Positions 8,285 to 17,550 of a stretch of 64,000 bases of DNA are shown piece by piece. The notes beneath the pieces were generated by a model. That model was not told the origin of the DNA. It worked only from the letters and a program-made list of their open reading frames with translations, and ran no database searches. How positions within the stretch are numbered: position 1 is the stretch's first letter; every line of letters starts with the position of its first letter. The translations under genes and the position numbers were made by a program. Source of the stretch: Chloropicon primus (lineage: Eukaryota; Chlorophyta; Chloropicophyceae; Chloropicales; Chloropicaceae). The stretch is taken from contig CP060769.1 of the NCBI GenBank assembly GCA_023205875.1, positions 248,001-312,000 on the forward strand. The letters run 5' to 3'.

Positions 8285-8828
8285 GGAGTTGTGATGGAAG
8301 GGAAGGGAAAGAAAACACGCATACACACGCACACGCATACATACCATTCCATTCTTGCTCTCTCTTTCTTTCTTCATCATCATCGTAAGCGTGTGTTGGA
8401 GCCAAAAAAAAAAGAAATGGAAAGGCGTGTGAGAAGTTTGAGAGAGAGAGTCACCTCCACCACCACCACCCCTATATCCCATTCATTCAATCAAAAGGAC
8501 AATCGGTCCTCCTTGCCTTGGCCTTCCGACCTCTAGATATTTTCCCAGGGACCCACGACCATGGGAGACAAACCCTAAGAGCTAATCACGGAAAAACGGA
8601 GGGAGAGAGAGAAGAGAAGAGGACTTGAACTTTGAAAACGTTGGGCTTCGCGTCGCAGCATCTACATTGCTTGGACGCTCTCAGTCCGCGACCCTTCACC
8701 CCTGTCGTTTCCTACTACTTTTTCTTCCACCGCAAACGAGCGCGCGCGCACCAGAGCCCGAGGCGTTACGGTCAAACGCACACACGCACGTTACAGTTTC
8801 GGAGTGGAGTCGTCAGTCGTCAGTCGTG
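8285..8828. promoter_or_regulatory. Intergenic and upstream region of the CDPK gene
   Basis: 544 bases. Contains two CGTTAC sites in coding orientation (8764-8769 and 8789-8794), 35-65 bases before the CDPK ATG. The frame upstream of that ATG is open but Arg/Ser-rich and would block N-terminal myristoylation. Nothing else recognised. Confidence 0.6.
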
Positions 8829-10391
8829 ATGGGACAGTGCTTCAGCAGCGACGGTTCAGCCGCGGCGGCGCCGGCGAAGGGCTCCGGGGGTAAGGGCGGC
8901 ATGTTCGGTTACCCTACGAATTTCGAGGACCTGTACGACACGGGCAAGGAGCTCGGTCGAGGCACGTTCGGCACGACGTACCTGTGCACGAAGAAGGGCA
9001 TGAGCGCCGAGGAGAAGGCCAAGCACACGTACGCGGTGAAGGTCATCCTGAAGTCGAGCTTGCAGGGCGAGGGCGACATCGAGGACGTCAAGAGGGAGGT
9101 CAAGATCATGCAGCTGCTGAAGGGGAAGTCCCACGTGGTGACGCTCGAGGACGCCTTCGAGGACAAGACCTCGGTCAAGATGATTCTGGAGCTGTGCGCC
9201 GGCGGTGAGCTCTTCGAGAGGATCATCTCCAAGAAGCACTATTCGGAGAAGGATGCCTCGACGATCGTGAGGCAGATGCTCGAGGTGGTGGGCGCCTGCC
9301 ACGTCAACGGGATCATCCACCGCGACCTCAAGCCGGAGAACTTCCTGTTCAGTTGCGAGGAGGAGGACTCTGAGCTCAAGGTCACGGACTTTGGCCTGTC
9401 GACCTTCTACCGCCACGGGCAGCGCTTCACCGAGGTGGTTGGCTCGGCGTACTACATCGCTCCCGAGGTTCTCCAGAGGGGGTACGGCCCTCCGTGCGAC
9501 ATCTGGAGCATCGGGGTGATCATGTACATCGTGCTTTGCGGCCGCCCGCCCTTCTTCGGAAGGACGGAGTCCGCCGTCTTCAACAACATTATGAAGGCGA
9601 AGGCTCGCCTGGAGGAGAACTTCAAGAGGGACCCCTGGCCCAAGATCACCAAGGAGGCGAAGGATTTGATCCGCAAGATGCTCAACATGGACCCGCAGGC
9701 CAGGATCACCGCCTCCCAGGCCCTGGCCCACGACTGGATCAGGAAGGACGGCGTGGCTCCAGACATTCCTCTGGATGTCAACGTCGTGCAGTCCCTCAAG
9801 GACTTCACTGGGTACTCCAAGATCAAGCAGTTGGCCCTCAGGCACGTCGCCCAGACGTACTCCGACGAGGAGATCAGGGACATCCGAGACCAGTTCGCGT
9901 TGATGGACAAGGACGGGACGGGAACCCTCTCTCTGGACGAGATGATCGAGGCGTTGCAGAACATGCAGCTCGGGGCGGACGAGAACAAGAGGAACGCTAT
10001 CGGAGAGGACGAGATCAAGGAGATCGTCAAGGCCATGGACTACGACGGAGACGGCGAGATCGATTACATGGAATTTGTGACCGCGGCGCTCCACATCACC
10101 CAGCAGCAGAGGGGGGACAAGGACGCTTGGCTCGGCAGGGTCAGGACCGCTTTTGACAAGATCGATGCGGATGGAAATGGCTACATCGACCTCAAGGAGC
10201 TCGAGTCAGAGCTCGCGGCGAGTGGGGAGACGCCGGAGGCGATCCAGGAGCTCATCAAGGAGCACGACGCCAATGGCGACGGCCTCATAGACTTCAACGA
10301 GTTCTCGGCCATCCTCAGGAACAGGGCTTCGAGCAGGACGAGGAGCAGGTCCAGGGGATCCAGAGGATCTTCTGGGAAGGGCAAAAAATAA
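8829..10391 (+). CDS. Calcium-dependent protein kinase (CDPK)
   Basis: 520 residues. The start at 8829 gives MGQCFSS, an N-myristoylation signal (Gly2) with a palmitoylatable Cys4, so membrane attachment is expected. The Ser/Thr kinase domain starts near residue 37 (LGRGTFGTTYLC), with the ATP lysine in YAVKVILK (~70), HRDLKPENFLF (~164), DFGLS (~187) and APEVL. A CDPK junction (DVNVVQSLKDF) links it to a calmodulin-like domain with four canonical EF-hands: DKDGTGTLSLDE (~359), DYDGDGEIDYME (~404), DADGNGYIDLKE (~445) and DANGDGLIDFNE (~480). The C-terminal tail is Arg/Ser-rich. Length and order match plant, algal and ciliate CDPKs. Calcium relieves junction autoinhibition in the family; the substrate is unknown. 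Confidence 0.96.
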   Translation: MGQCFSSDGSAAAAPAKGSGGKGGMFGYPTNFEDLYDTGKELGRGTFGTTYLCTKKGMSAEEKAKHTYAVKVILKSSLQGEGDIEDVKREVKIMQLLKGKSHVVTLEDAFEDKTSVKMILELCAGGELFERIISKKHYSEKDASTIVRQMLEVVGACHVNGIIHRDLKPENFLFSCEEEDSELKVTDFGLSTFYRHGQRFTEVVGSAYYIAPEVLQRGYGPPCDIWSIGVIMYIVLCGRPPFFGRTESAVFNNIMKAKARLEENFKRDPWPKITKEAKDLIRKMLNMDPQARITASQALAHDWIRKDGVAPDIPLDVNVVQSLKDFTGYSKIKQLALRHVAQTYSDEEIRDIRDQFALMDKDGTGTLSLDEMIEALQNMQLGADENKRNAIGEDEIKEIVKAMDYDGDGEIDYMEFVTAALHITQQQRGDKDAWLGRVRTAFDKIDADGNGYIDLKELESELAASGETPEAIQELIKEHDANGDGLIDFNEFSAILRNRASSRTRSRSRGSRGSSGKGKK

Positions 10392-10504
10392 AAGGGCTAA
10401 AGAACCAGTCATCACCACCACCTTTTTAACAAGGCCTACCAACACATCTTGCGAAAGAAACCAAAACATGATGTGGCGTTTGTGATTAAAATGTCACGGA
10501 AGCT

Positions 10505-13459
10505 TTATGAATCGATAACGTAGTTGGGGTTGAGGACCAGCGCCCTCTGCGTCAGATCGGTGCGGCCTTCCGCGTCTGCTTCCCCTTGCTCCATCACGAT
10601 CAGAGTCTGGTCGTTGTGAATCAAGTATTCCATCACCCTCTGCAGCAGGAGGTACTCCTGAGCCATCTGGTCCAGGGAGGAGAACTTTCCGCTCTTGCTG
10701 ACCTCGTCCATGTACCAGCGCATCAAGTCTGCCTGCTTCACGCCAGTGAACTGGCCCTCCGTGCTCGAAGCCTTCTTCTCCTCAGAGTCCAGGTAGTTCA
10801 CAATGAGGTCCGTCACCTCCCGGTACTTGGTGTAGCTCACGGAGGTTGGGACAGGGACGTTCTTCAAGGAAGCCCCGGCGTCCTGGTCCTCCGCCGGTTG
10901 CTCGCCTCCCTCCTGGCCTTCTCCCTCCTCCATTCTCTCGCGGATCACTCTGTGCCCGTGCTCGATGAAGTCCTGGAGAGACTCTGGCATTGGGGCCCTG
11001 TCGAGGTCCACGTCGTGGGCCTCCACGCTGATGATGGACGTCTTGAGCAACCGCTCCGCCTCGTGCACGTGGATGGGGGAGATGCTGAACTCGCAGTGGA
11101 CCCTCGCCAGCGCCTCGGAGAGCCTGATCATGGACTCGAGCTGCCTCACCGTCATGCGGTAAGCAAAGGACTGCCCGGGCTGGATGTCGTTGCTCCTGAG
11201 CCTGACGTAAGCCTGCTTCAGGGCCTGGGAGGCCTCTGGAGTCAACTTGGGCTTGATGTTCCTGGCGTACTTGATGTATCTCTGCAACTGCTGGTTTGTG
11301 TAAATCGGGGTAAGGGCCTCGCTCTTCTTCTGGTGGACCTTGACGATGTGGTGGGCGAGGTTGTAATCAAACGCGTCATCGGGCTCGTCGATCATGACGT
11401 GGATCAAGTCGAAACGAGACAAGATCGCTGGGGGCAAAGCCACGTTGTACTTGAGGCCCTTGGATCTGTCGTACCTTCCCCCCGCAGGGTTCGCGGCTGC
11501 GAGGATGGAGGTCCTGGCGTTCAAGGTGGCTTGGATACCAGCCTTGGAGATGGATATCGTCTGCTGTTCCATCGCCTCGTGGATGGCCACCTGGTCCTTC
11601 TGGTCCATCTTGTCGAACTCATCGATGCAGCAGATGCCGTTGTCGGCGAGCATGAGGGCACCAGCCTCGATGCAGAACTCTCCCGTCTCCACGTCCTTCA
11701 CCACACTGGCCGTGAGACCAGCCGCACTGGAGGCCTTTCCGGAGGTGTAGATGGTCCTCGGCATGAACGAGGCGACGTACTTGAGGAACTGAGACTTGGC
11801 GCAAGCCGGGTCGCCGACGACGCAGACGTTGATGTCTCCCCTGAGCTTAACGCCCTCCTTGGACTCCTTGTGCATCCCCCCGAAGAGCATCAGGAGGATG
11901 GCCCTCTTGATGTCAGCGTGGCCAAAGACCTTTGGAGCCATCGACTTGACCAAGTTGTTGTAGAGGTTCGGGTCCGACCTCATCAAGCCGATGTCCTGGA
12001 GCTCCTCCTCGGTGAACTGGGTTTCGCCCTCCTCCTCCTCCTCCATGGTCGACCCACCCTGGAGCATGGTGGAGATCTGGTCGGCCTGGGACTGGAAGTG
12101 GGCCAAGTGGACCGAGTTGGCCAAGAAAGCGAGCTTGTACGTCAGCTGGCGTGAGCCGAGGGCCTTGAGCCCCCCGATGCCCTCCCCCGCTGCGGAGGCG
12201 TTTCCTGACCTCCCCGCGGCGCTCCCTCTCCTCTGCTGGGCCTGGTCGGGGCTCCCCCCGATCTTCGAGGCGTTCCCCATCAGGGCGGCAGCGTCCGGGA
12301 TCACGATCAGGGAACCGGTGAAGACCATCCTATCTCCCGCCCTCGCCTTCTCGACGTTGTCGTTCCTGACCACCACGTCGATGGACCTCGGCATGCAGCC
12401 CGGTGGAACCTCGTCCGGGTTCTCCTGGACCCTCAGCCTCTGCCAGTCCACGAACTTGCAAGACTCTCTGAGAAGGGTGAAAGCGGTCCTGTTTCCGCAG
12501 GTGGGGTTGGAGCAGTTGGTAGGGTAGGTGAACCTGAACTGCTGCTCGACCCCGCTGTTCACGGTTCCGCACTCCCCGCACTTGAAGGAGGCCATGACGA
12601 GCTCGGGCCTCACCTCGCTCACCCTCGTCACCGTTCCGCAGAAGGAGGAGAGCTGGCCGATCCTCTCCGTCCTCAGCCCTCTCATCCTGAACACGCTGGG
12701 CAGGTTGAAGAAGCTGACCCAAAAGTCCTTGGCGGTCGAGCCCTTGGCGTCCCCGCCCTGGTTGCCGCCAGCGCCGTTGTCCATGCCGTTGGCGTTGATG
12801 GCCCCGGCGGCCGCCGTCCCGGCGAACGCGGGCTGGTGCTGCTGCACGAACCCGCCCACCGCCGCCCTCAGCGCCGGCTCGAAGCGGTAGTACTGCCCCT
12901 CCACGACCTCGCTCGCCAGGGTGGCGTCCCATTCGCTCAGGTGCTCGTAATCCACGTAAAGGGTCTGCCTGTTCTGAGCAGCCATCGCAGCGGCCTGCTC
13001 CACGTAGGGCCTCCTGATCCCTCCGTTCCCCTCCGTCCCGAGCCGCTCGCTCTCCTGCTCCGTCGTCGCGCCGCCCTGGTTGTTCGCCGTCTTCTCCTGG
13101 GAGCTCTGCTGCTGGGAACTCTGCTGCTGCGCCGTCTGGTCCGTCACAGTAAAGTTGTCCAAAAAGTTCACGAACGATCTCTTCACCGCTTCGCTCACCC
13201 TCGCGTCCGTCGGCTGCTCCTGCAAACCATCCTGCAACACCGTCGGGGTGCCGTTCGGGTCCGAACCCGTCGTCGTGCGCGTCGCCCCTCCTCCGCCAAC
13301 GTTCGTCGTCGCCGTCGGCGTCCTCAGCGACCTTCCTCCAACCGAACGCGATGCGGGGGTGAACCCTCCTCCCTGGGAACGAGAAACAGGCGTCAAGGGA
13401 GCGCGCCTCGGCGTCCCGTGGGGCGTCTGCTCCTCCACTGGCGTCCCGTCGTCCGCCAT
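10505..13459 (-). CDS. MCM6: DNA replication licensing factor MCM6
   Basis: 984 residues, a subunit of the MCM2-7 replicative helicase. The zinc finger (CGECG ... CSNPTCGNRT) with GVEQQFRFTYP between the cysteine pairs, and the following FVDWQRLRVQE, are specific to MCM6 among MCMs. The AAA+ core has Walker A GDPACAKSQFLKYV (about residue 547), Walker B CCIDEFDKM (~606) and arginine finger SRFD (~680). A disordered Thr/Pro-rich N-terminus (HGTPRRAPLTPVSR) resembles CDK/DDK-target tails. The ATG at 13459 (MADDGTPVEEQ) is preferred over an upstream in-frame Met at 13525 because the extra residues look like leader sequence. E2F-type sites lie 130-215 bases upstream, fitting G1/S expression. Confidence 0.96.
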   Translation of the reverse strand: MADDGTPVEEQTPHGTPRRAPLTPVSRSQGGGFTPASRSVGGRSLRTPTATTNVGGGGATRTTTGSDPNGTPTVLQDGLQEQPTDARVSEAVKRSFVNFLDNFTVTDQTAQQQSSQQQSSQEKTANNQGGATTEQESERLGTEGNGGIRRPYVEQAAAMAAQNRQTLYVDYEHLSEWDATLASEVVEGQYYRFEPALRAAVGGFVQQHQPAFAGTAAAGAINANGMDNGAGGNQGGDAKGSTAKDFWVSFFNLPSVFRMRGLRTERIGQLSSFCGTVTRVSEVRPELVMASFKCGECGTVNSGVEQQFRFTYPTNCSNPTCGNRTAFTLLRESCKFVDWQRLRVQENPDEVPPGCMPRSIDVVVRNDNVEKARAGDRMVFTGSLIVIPDAAALMGNASKIGGSPDQAQQRRGSAAGRSGNASAAGEGIGGLKALGSRQLTYKLAFLANSVHLAHFQSQADQISTMLQGGSTMEEEEEGETQFTEEELQDIGLMRSDPNLYNNLVKSMAPKVFGHADIKRAILLMLFGGMHKESKEGVKLRGDINVCVVGDPACAKSQFLKYVASFMPRTIYTSGKASSAAGLTASVVKDVETGEFCIEAGALMLADNGICCIDEFDKMDQKDQVAIHEAMEQQTISISKAGIQATLNARTSILAAANPAGGRYDRSKGLKYNVALPPAILSRFDLIHVMIDEPDDAFDYNLAHHIVKVHQKKSEALTPIYTNQQLQRYIKYARNIKPKLTPEASQALKQAYVRLRSNDIQPGQSFAYRMTVRQLESMIRLSEALARVHCEFSISPIHVHEAERLLKTSIISVEAHDVDLDRAPMPESLQDFIEHGHRVIRERMEEGEGQEGGEQPAEDQDAGASLKNVPVPTSVSYTKYREVTDLIVNYLDSEEKKASSTEGQFTGVKQADLMRWYMDEVSKSGKFSSLDQMAQEYLLLQRVMEYLIHNDQTLIVMEQGEADAEGRTDLTQRALVLNPNYVIDS

Positions 13460-13592
13460 CCTATTACGGTGATGCGATGGGTGTCGTCCGCGGCCGTCGT
13501 AGGGTGAATCGATCGACTCGATCACTCACCACCTCCTCTCTCTCTCCTCTCTCTTCTTTCCGTCCCCCCCGTTTGCTGAAAAAAAGAGAAAA

Positions 13593-13603
13593 TTTGGCGG
13601 GAA
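13593..13603 (+). promoter_or_regulatory. E2F-type site upstream of MCM6
   Basis: TTTGGCGGGAA matches the E2F/DP consensus TTTSSCGSGAA exactly, 134 bases upstream of the MCM6 ATG. E2F control of MCM genes is established in plants and animals. Confidence 0.7.
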
Positions 13604-13666
13604 CGCGAGCCGTGTAGAAATTCCATCTTGGATAGGGCAGAGAATTCAGGGAAAAATAAAAAAAAA

Positions 13667-13675
13667 TGGCGCGAA
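13667..13675 (+). promoter_or_regulatory. Second E2F-like site upstream of MCM6
   Basis: TGGCGCGAA after an A-run, about 74 bases beyond the first site; matches the E2F core apart from the T-tract. Confidence 0.5.
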
Positions 13676-14079
13676 CTCAGAACTGGGGGAAGGAAAGGAA
13701 GGAGGAGGAGGGGTGTCCTCTCTCTCTCTCTCTCTCTCTTTCTGAGGAGGAAGGTTGGGAGGGGATTGCATTTGTTTATTGGATTGAGTGTCGAGGATTC
13801 TCTTTCTCTCTCTCTCGAGAGAGAGATCCATCGTTCATCGAAGCAAAGGAAGGCTCCACGGTGGTCGGGAGGAGACAACATAACATAATATGCATTCGAT
13901 CGACGTCAATCCTATGATCATTATCTTTTTGGAATAGAATAGAATCATGAATAAAACGGAAACCAATGGTCCAATTATTCGAATATACCTACTACCAAAA
14001 CGCTTTATCCTTCTCCTTATTCTGCTTATTCCCCGCCTATTGTATAACCAGAGTACTCTCCGTCGCTCCTCTTTCTCTC

Positions 14080-15468
14080 TCACTTGAAGCCCGTGCCGTA
14101 CTCACGGATGTTGATGATGCTGTCGACCCTCAGGTCCCACTGCACGAGGTTCACCACCACGGCACGAGCGGAGGACGAGTCGAACTGCACGAGGAGCTTC
14201 AAGTACGCCGTCTTGGCCTTGTGGTCCACGAAGACATCCTGGACCTTGCGGCGGAACGTGGTGGCCTCCAGCCACGCCACGAACGAGTCCCTCGTCTTCA
14301 CCCCGTCCAACGCGCTTATCCTGAAGTTCCTGCACAGCATCCCTCGGATCGCCTCGTAGTCGTCGGCCAGGAGGGCCTCGATGTAGCGGGCCACCACCGC
14401 GCCCAGGCCGGCCTCCCCCGCGGCCCCAAAGCCCCTCGTCCTCCTCACGGAGGCTGCCGCCCCGAGGACGTCGTCGTCGCCCTCCTCCTCCTCGTCGTCG
14501 TCCCGGCCGCTCGGCAGCAGACTCATGCCCTTGCCGAAGAGCTCGATCCTTTTCACGGCCGGGAGCGAGCTCGAGGTCAGCACGAGGTCCTCGCGGTACA
14601 GCCCGTCGCCGTCCCCGCTGCCGTACTCCTCGATGTCCCACCACACCGCTCCGCACAGCCGAAAGTGCTTGCTCCCGTACTCCACCACGTGCTCCGAGAT
14701 GGTCACGGAGTTGCCCTCGTCCACAAAGTTGTGCACGAGCTCGAAGCTGATGCTCGGGTCGCTGAACTTGGAGGTGGCCTCGATGACCGCCCGCTTCCCC
14801 TGCGCCACGCCCCCGGGCTCGTGCAGACTCATGTCGTCCCTCAGGATCGAGCCCAGGGAATCCAAGTCCCTGGCCTTCGGGTTCTTCGTGAAGTTCGAGA
14901 CCCTGATGTTGATGGCCGCAAAGTACCTCTTCCACAGGTTCCTCAGGGCGTGGCGCTTGCACATGACGTTCTCGTTCCCCCGCGACGACGACGACGAGAG
15001 CGGAGCCTGCGGTGCGGAGGCGGCGGAGGCGGAGGCGGGGAGCGACCTCTCTGCCTCGCCGCAAGCCTGCCTCGATTTCCTCTCCAGCTCCTGCGTGTTG
15101 CTCAGGCTCCTGATCCAGTTCGGGGTGTGCTTTCCGCTGCCGGCCGGTCGAAGGGCCCGCGCCGGCTCCGAGTTGGACCGCCAGATCACCTGGGGCGACG
15201 ACGAACGAGAGGAAGACGTCTTCGCCTTCATCATCGTCGTCTCCGTCTTCGTCTTGGGCTTGCACTGGTGGCAAAAGCAGGAGGACGCCCTCCTCCTCGC
15301 CAGGAGGGCCTTGAGCCTGTGGACCACCGAAACCGTGACGAAGACCGTCCTGAAGGACCTCCTTTTCCCCCGCTTCCGCACGCCCTTGCGCAGCGACGGA
15401 GGGATGTCCTCCTCCTCCTCGACCACGTCCTCCGCGGTCCCCAGCATTCTCGTCGCCGTCAGCAGCAT
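14080..15468 (-). CDS. Protein with two NTF2/SnoaL-like domains, function unknown
   Basis: 462 residues. The first 180 are basic and Ser-rich, with likely disorder (SSSRSSSPQ). Residues about 195-310 (RYFAAINIRVSNF ... DDMSLHEPGG ... GAVWWDIEEY ... VKRIELFGKGM) and about 355-455 (VVARYIEALLADDYEAIRGM ... AYLKLLVQFD ... DSIINIREYGTG) each have the pattern of a SnoaL/NTF2-like cone: an N-terminal helix, a short-helix region with an aspartate, then beta strands ending in a strand that would close the sheet. An acidic linker with EEEEGDDD separates them. The assignment is by fold pattern, not by a known family signature, and is moderate. The role could be ligand binding or dimerisation. Confidence 0.7.
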   Translation of the reverse strand: MLLTATRMLGTAEDVVEEEEDIPPSLRKGVRKRGKRRSFRTVFVTVSVVHRLKALLARRRASSCFCHQCKPKTKTETTMMKAKTSSSRSSSPQVIWRSNSEPARALRPAGSGKHTPNWIRSLSNTQELERKSRQACGEAERSLPASASAASAPQAPLSSSSSRGNENVMCKRHALRNLWKRYFAAINIRVSNFTKNPKARDLDSLGSILRDDMSLHEPGGVAQGKRAVIEATSKFSDPSISFELVHNFVDEGNSVTISEHVVEYGSKHFRLCGAVWWDIEEYGSGDGDGLYREDLVLTSSSLPAVKRIELFGKGMSLLPSGRDDDEEEEGDDDVLGAAASVRRTRGFGAAGEAGLGAVVARYIEALLADDYEAIRGMLCRNFRISALDGVKTRDSFVAWLEATTFRRKVQDVFVDHKAKTAYLKLLVQFDSSSARAVVVNLVQWDLRVDSIINIREYGTGFK

Positions 15469-16025
15469 CGAGACAGAGAGAGACAGAGAGAAGCAGCAGA
15501 GAAAGGCGGCTTCACCTCAAGTACCTCATCTTAACAACAACAACAACAAGAGAGCAAACACCGTCGTCGTCGTCGTCCTCGTCGTTGTCGTTGTCGTTGT
15601 CGGAGTGAGGTGAGTGACTCGCGTCGCGTTTGCCGTTACGTTCTGCTCTGCTCTGCTCGTGTCACGACCGTTACGAACACGTGTGATCCGAAACGGTTTT
15701 GCTCGAGAGTTGTTTTCCCCTTTTCCCTTTGGTTTTTTTTTTGGGGAGATTAGATTTGTTTTAGCCCCAACTTACCCCGTAGTTTGGGGCGGCCGATATT
15801 CAGGCCACAGGACGAGGGCCCCGCGCCCGCTGGGTTTCTGTTCTGGGAGTCAAAGGAGTCCTTTGGGAGGGCGGACGGTCCTGCGGTTCGGTCGCCTCGC
15901 TGGTCTCTCCCCCCCTTTTTTTTCCTTCTTCTTCCGCTTCGGCGCTTCGTCTCCTTTGGTTTTTGCAAGCGTTGTTGCTGTTGTGCCGTGGCGTGTCGTT
16001 TCATCGGTTGGTTGCTTGTGTTCCG
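15469..16025. promoter_or_regulatory. Divergent upstream region: NTF2-like gene and first AP2 gene
   Basis: 557 bases. CGTTAC sites at 15634-15639 and 15669-15674. A CAA/GTC simple-repeat stretch lies near 15535-15600. No RNA gene seen. Confidence 0.55.
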
Positions 16026-17024
16026 ATGCTTGAGAGCATCCTGGGGGACATCCTGAGGGACATGAGCGCCATCACCGCGTCCCTGGAGGAGTCGGACGCC
16101 CTGGCGGAGAAGATTGCTTTGGCCAAACGGGCGCTGTCCCAACTGAAGGAGGAGAACAAGCACAACAGCAGCAGCAAGAAGGTTGGGGCGTCGCCGCCCT
16201 CGTCGCCTGGCGGAGTCGGCACGACTCGACTCCCGGCGCCGACTCCGCCAGGATCGCCCTCGACGACGGCGGTGGGGAGCGACAGGGTGAGGGGCGTGCT
16301 GGAGAGCCTGGGGCTAATGCCTCCTGCTGGGGGGGTGGCCAGCCTGAATTCGATCGCGGCGGCGGTGGCGGCCACGAGGAGCGCCCCAGGGTTGTCCCCG
16401 TCCCCGTCCACGTCCAGCCTGCTGGCCCAGCAGAAGGAGAAGACCTCCGCGTACAGGGGAATCACGCGGAGGAAGAAGAGGTGGGAGGCCCACGTCTGGA
16501 GGCACGGGAAGCAGGCGTACCTCGGGGGGTACAGGGACGAGGAGGAGGCCGCCCGGGCCTACGACTTGGCGGTCCTGAAGATCAGGGGGAGGGAAGCGGA
16601 GACGAACTTCCCGCCGGAGAACTACCTGCAGGATCTCAGGGACATGGGGGCCGAGGGGATGACCGCGGAGGAGTTCATCAGGGAGCTGAGGGAGCGAGCC
16701 AAGCAGAGGGGCAAGCAGGTGAGGGAGGAGGAGGAGGACAAGAGGATCGAGGCCCTGAGGCGCATCACGTCCTCCCTGCACCAGAGCCACCAACACGCGA
16801 GCAACCCGGTGGGGTTGGGAGCGAGGAGGACCGAGACGGCGCTGTGGTCCGGCTCCGTCGGCCTCAGCAAATTGATCGAGGACGAGAAGCTGGCCCTGCT
16901 CATCCAGCACCTCCGCTGCCAGGGGCAGCAGAGCAATCAGCAGGAGCAAGAAGCTCTGCTGCAGCTGCTGGTGGCGTCCCAGACGGCCCCGAACTCGGCG
17001 AAGAGCGAAGGGTCCACGTTCTAG
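16026..17024 (+). CDS. AP2/ERF-type DNA-binding protein, first paralogue
   Basis: 332 residues from MLESILGDIL. A short N-terminal coiled-coil-like helix is followed by a Pro/Ser-rich linker. One AP2 domain spans about residues 141-203 (SAYRGITRRKKRWEAHVW ... YLGGYRDEEEAARAYD ... ETNFP). After it comes MTAEEFIRELRERAKQR, which resembles the inter-repeat element of plant AP2/ANT proteins. The C-terminus is Gln-rich. It is probably a nuclear transcription factor; targets unknown. The paralogue at 18750-19844 shares the AP2 domain and the EEFI element, suggesting local duplication with two small genes caught between. An in-frame Met at 15963 is an alternative start. TGTAA follows at 17056. Confidence 0.9.
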   Translation: MLESILGDILRDMSAITASLEESDALAEKIALAKRALSQLKEENKHNSSSKKVGASPPSSPGGVGTTRLPAPTPPGSPSTTAVGSDRVRGVLESLGLMPPAGGVASLNSIAAAVAATRSAPGLSPSPSTSSLLAQQKEKTSAYRGITRRKKRWEAHVWRHGKQAYLGGYRDEEEAARAYDLAVLKIRGREAETNFPPENYLQDLRDMGAEGMTAEEFIRELRERAKQRGKQVREEEEDKRIEALRRITSSLHQSHQHASNPVGLGARRTETALWSGSVGLSKLIEDEKLALLIQHLRCQGQQSNQQEQEALLQLLVASQTAPNSAKSEGSTF

Positions 17025-17055
17025 GAGGGCAGGGGGGAGAGGGAGAACAATTCTT

Positions 17056-17060
17056 TGTAA
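17056..17060 (+). promoter_or_regulatory. TGTAA polyadenylation-type signal
   Basis: 32 bases after the stop of the first AP2 gene. Confidence 0.45.
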
Positions 17061-17163
17061 AACTAAACGCACCAAAAAAATAAAAACAAGTCTATTCATG
17101 CATGGAACGACAAACAAAAAGAGAGAGAGAAAACGTTGCCTCCTCCAGGAGTCCTCCTTCTTC

Positions 17164-17550
17164 TCAGAGGCAAATTTTGAAGCTCTCGCTGTTGCAGCCC
17201 ACCGCCATGAAGGAGTTCAGAGACAGCACGGAGAGCGCGCTTTGTGTTCGCGATCGTGTCAGGCGGGCTGGTGCGCCGGCGCGATGAGAAGGGCTGAGAA
17301 CTGCTTACCTGTTCGTGCTCAGCACGCTCATGAAGGAGTTGAGCGAGAGCAAGGAGAGGATGCCGTTGGTGGAGAGCACCGAGAGGATCCCGTTCGCGGA
17401 GAAGAGGGTCAAAAAAGTCACGCCCACACTGAAAGCACTGAAGTAGCAGTAGCCGTGCGTCCGGTAGGATCTGTAACCGCTGCGTTCCTTTCGGCAGCTG
17501 CCCTCGTTGGGTCCCCCGAGCTCCACGTCCTTGCCGTCGTTGCCCTTCAT
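17164..17550 (-). CDS. Small Ser/Asn/Leu repeat protein, two exons
   Basis: Family not named. Exon 1 is 17550-17309 and exon 2 is 17239-17164, joined over a 69-base intron (17308-17240) with donor AG|GTAAGC, acceptor AAAG|C and a CTGAC branch-like site. The join gives 105 residues without a frame change. After a polar N-terminus and a Tyr/Phe-rich segment (THGYCYFSAFSVGVTF) comes a run of short repeats: FSANGILSV, LSTNGILSL, LSLNSFMSV, LSTNSALSV, LSLNSFMAVGC. The repeats continue in phase through the splice, and the protein ends GCNSESFKICL. The pattern suggests a small solenoid or membrane-associated beta structure; function unknown. Each exon alone is too short to notice. Confidence 0.75.

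Larger units (their letters stand above)
13460..14079. promoter_or_regulatory. MCM6 upstream region
   Basis: 620 bases between the MCM6 start and the stop of the next minus-strand gene. Carries two E2F-like sites (below) and a TC microsatellite near 13718-13739. The last ~200 bases are AT-richer and hold no recognisable gene. Confidence 0.65.

Noticed and set aside
10505-13459. First read as MCM4 because of the Thr/Pro-rich N-terminus
   Set aside because: The zinc-finger spacing with VEQQF between the cysteines and the FVDWQRLRVQE block are MCM6-specific.
13835-14083. Minus-strand frame of 82 codons rich in Arg and Ile between two genes
   Set aside because: AT-rich intergenic DNA, no motif, overlaps the 3' end of the NTF2-like gene.
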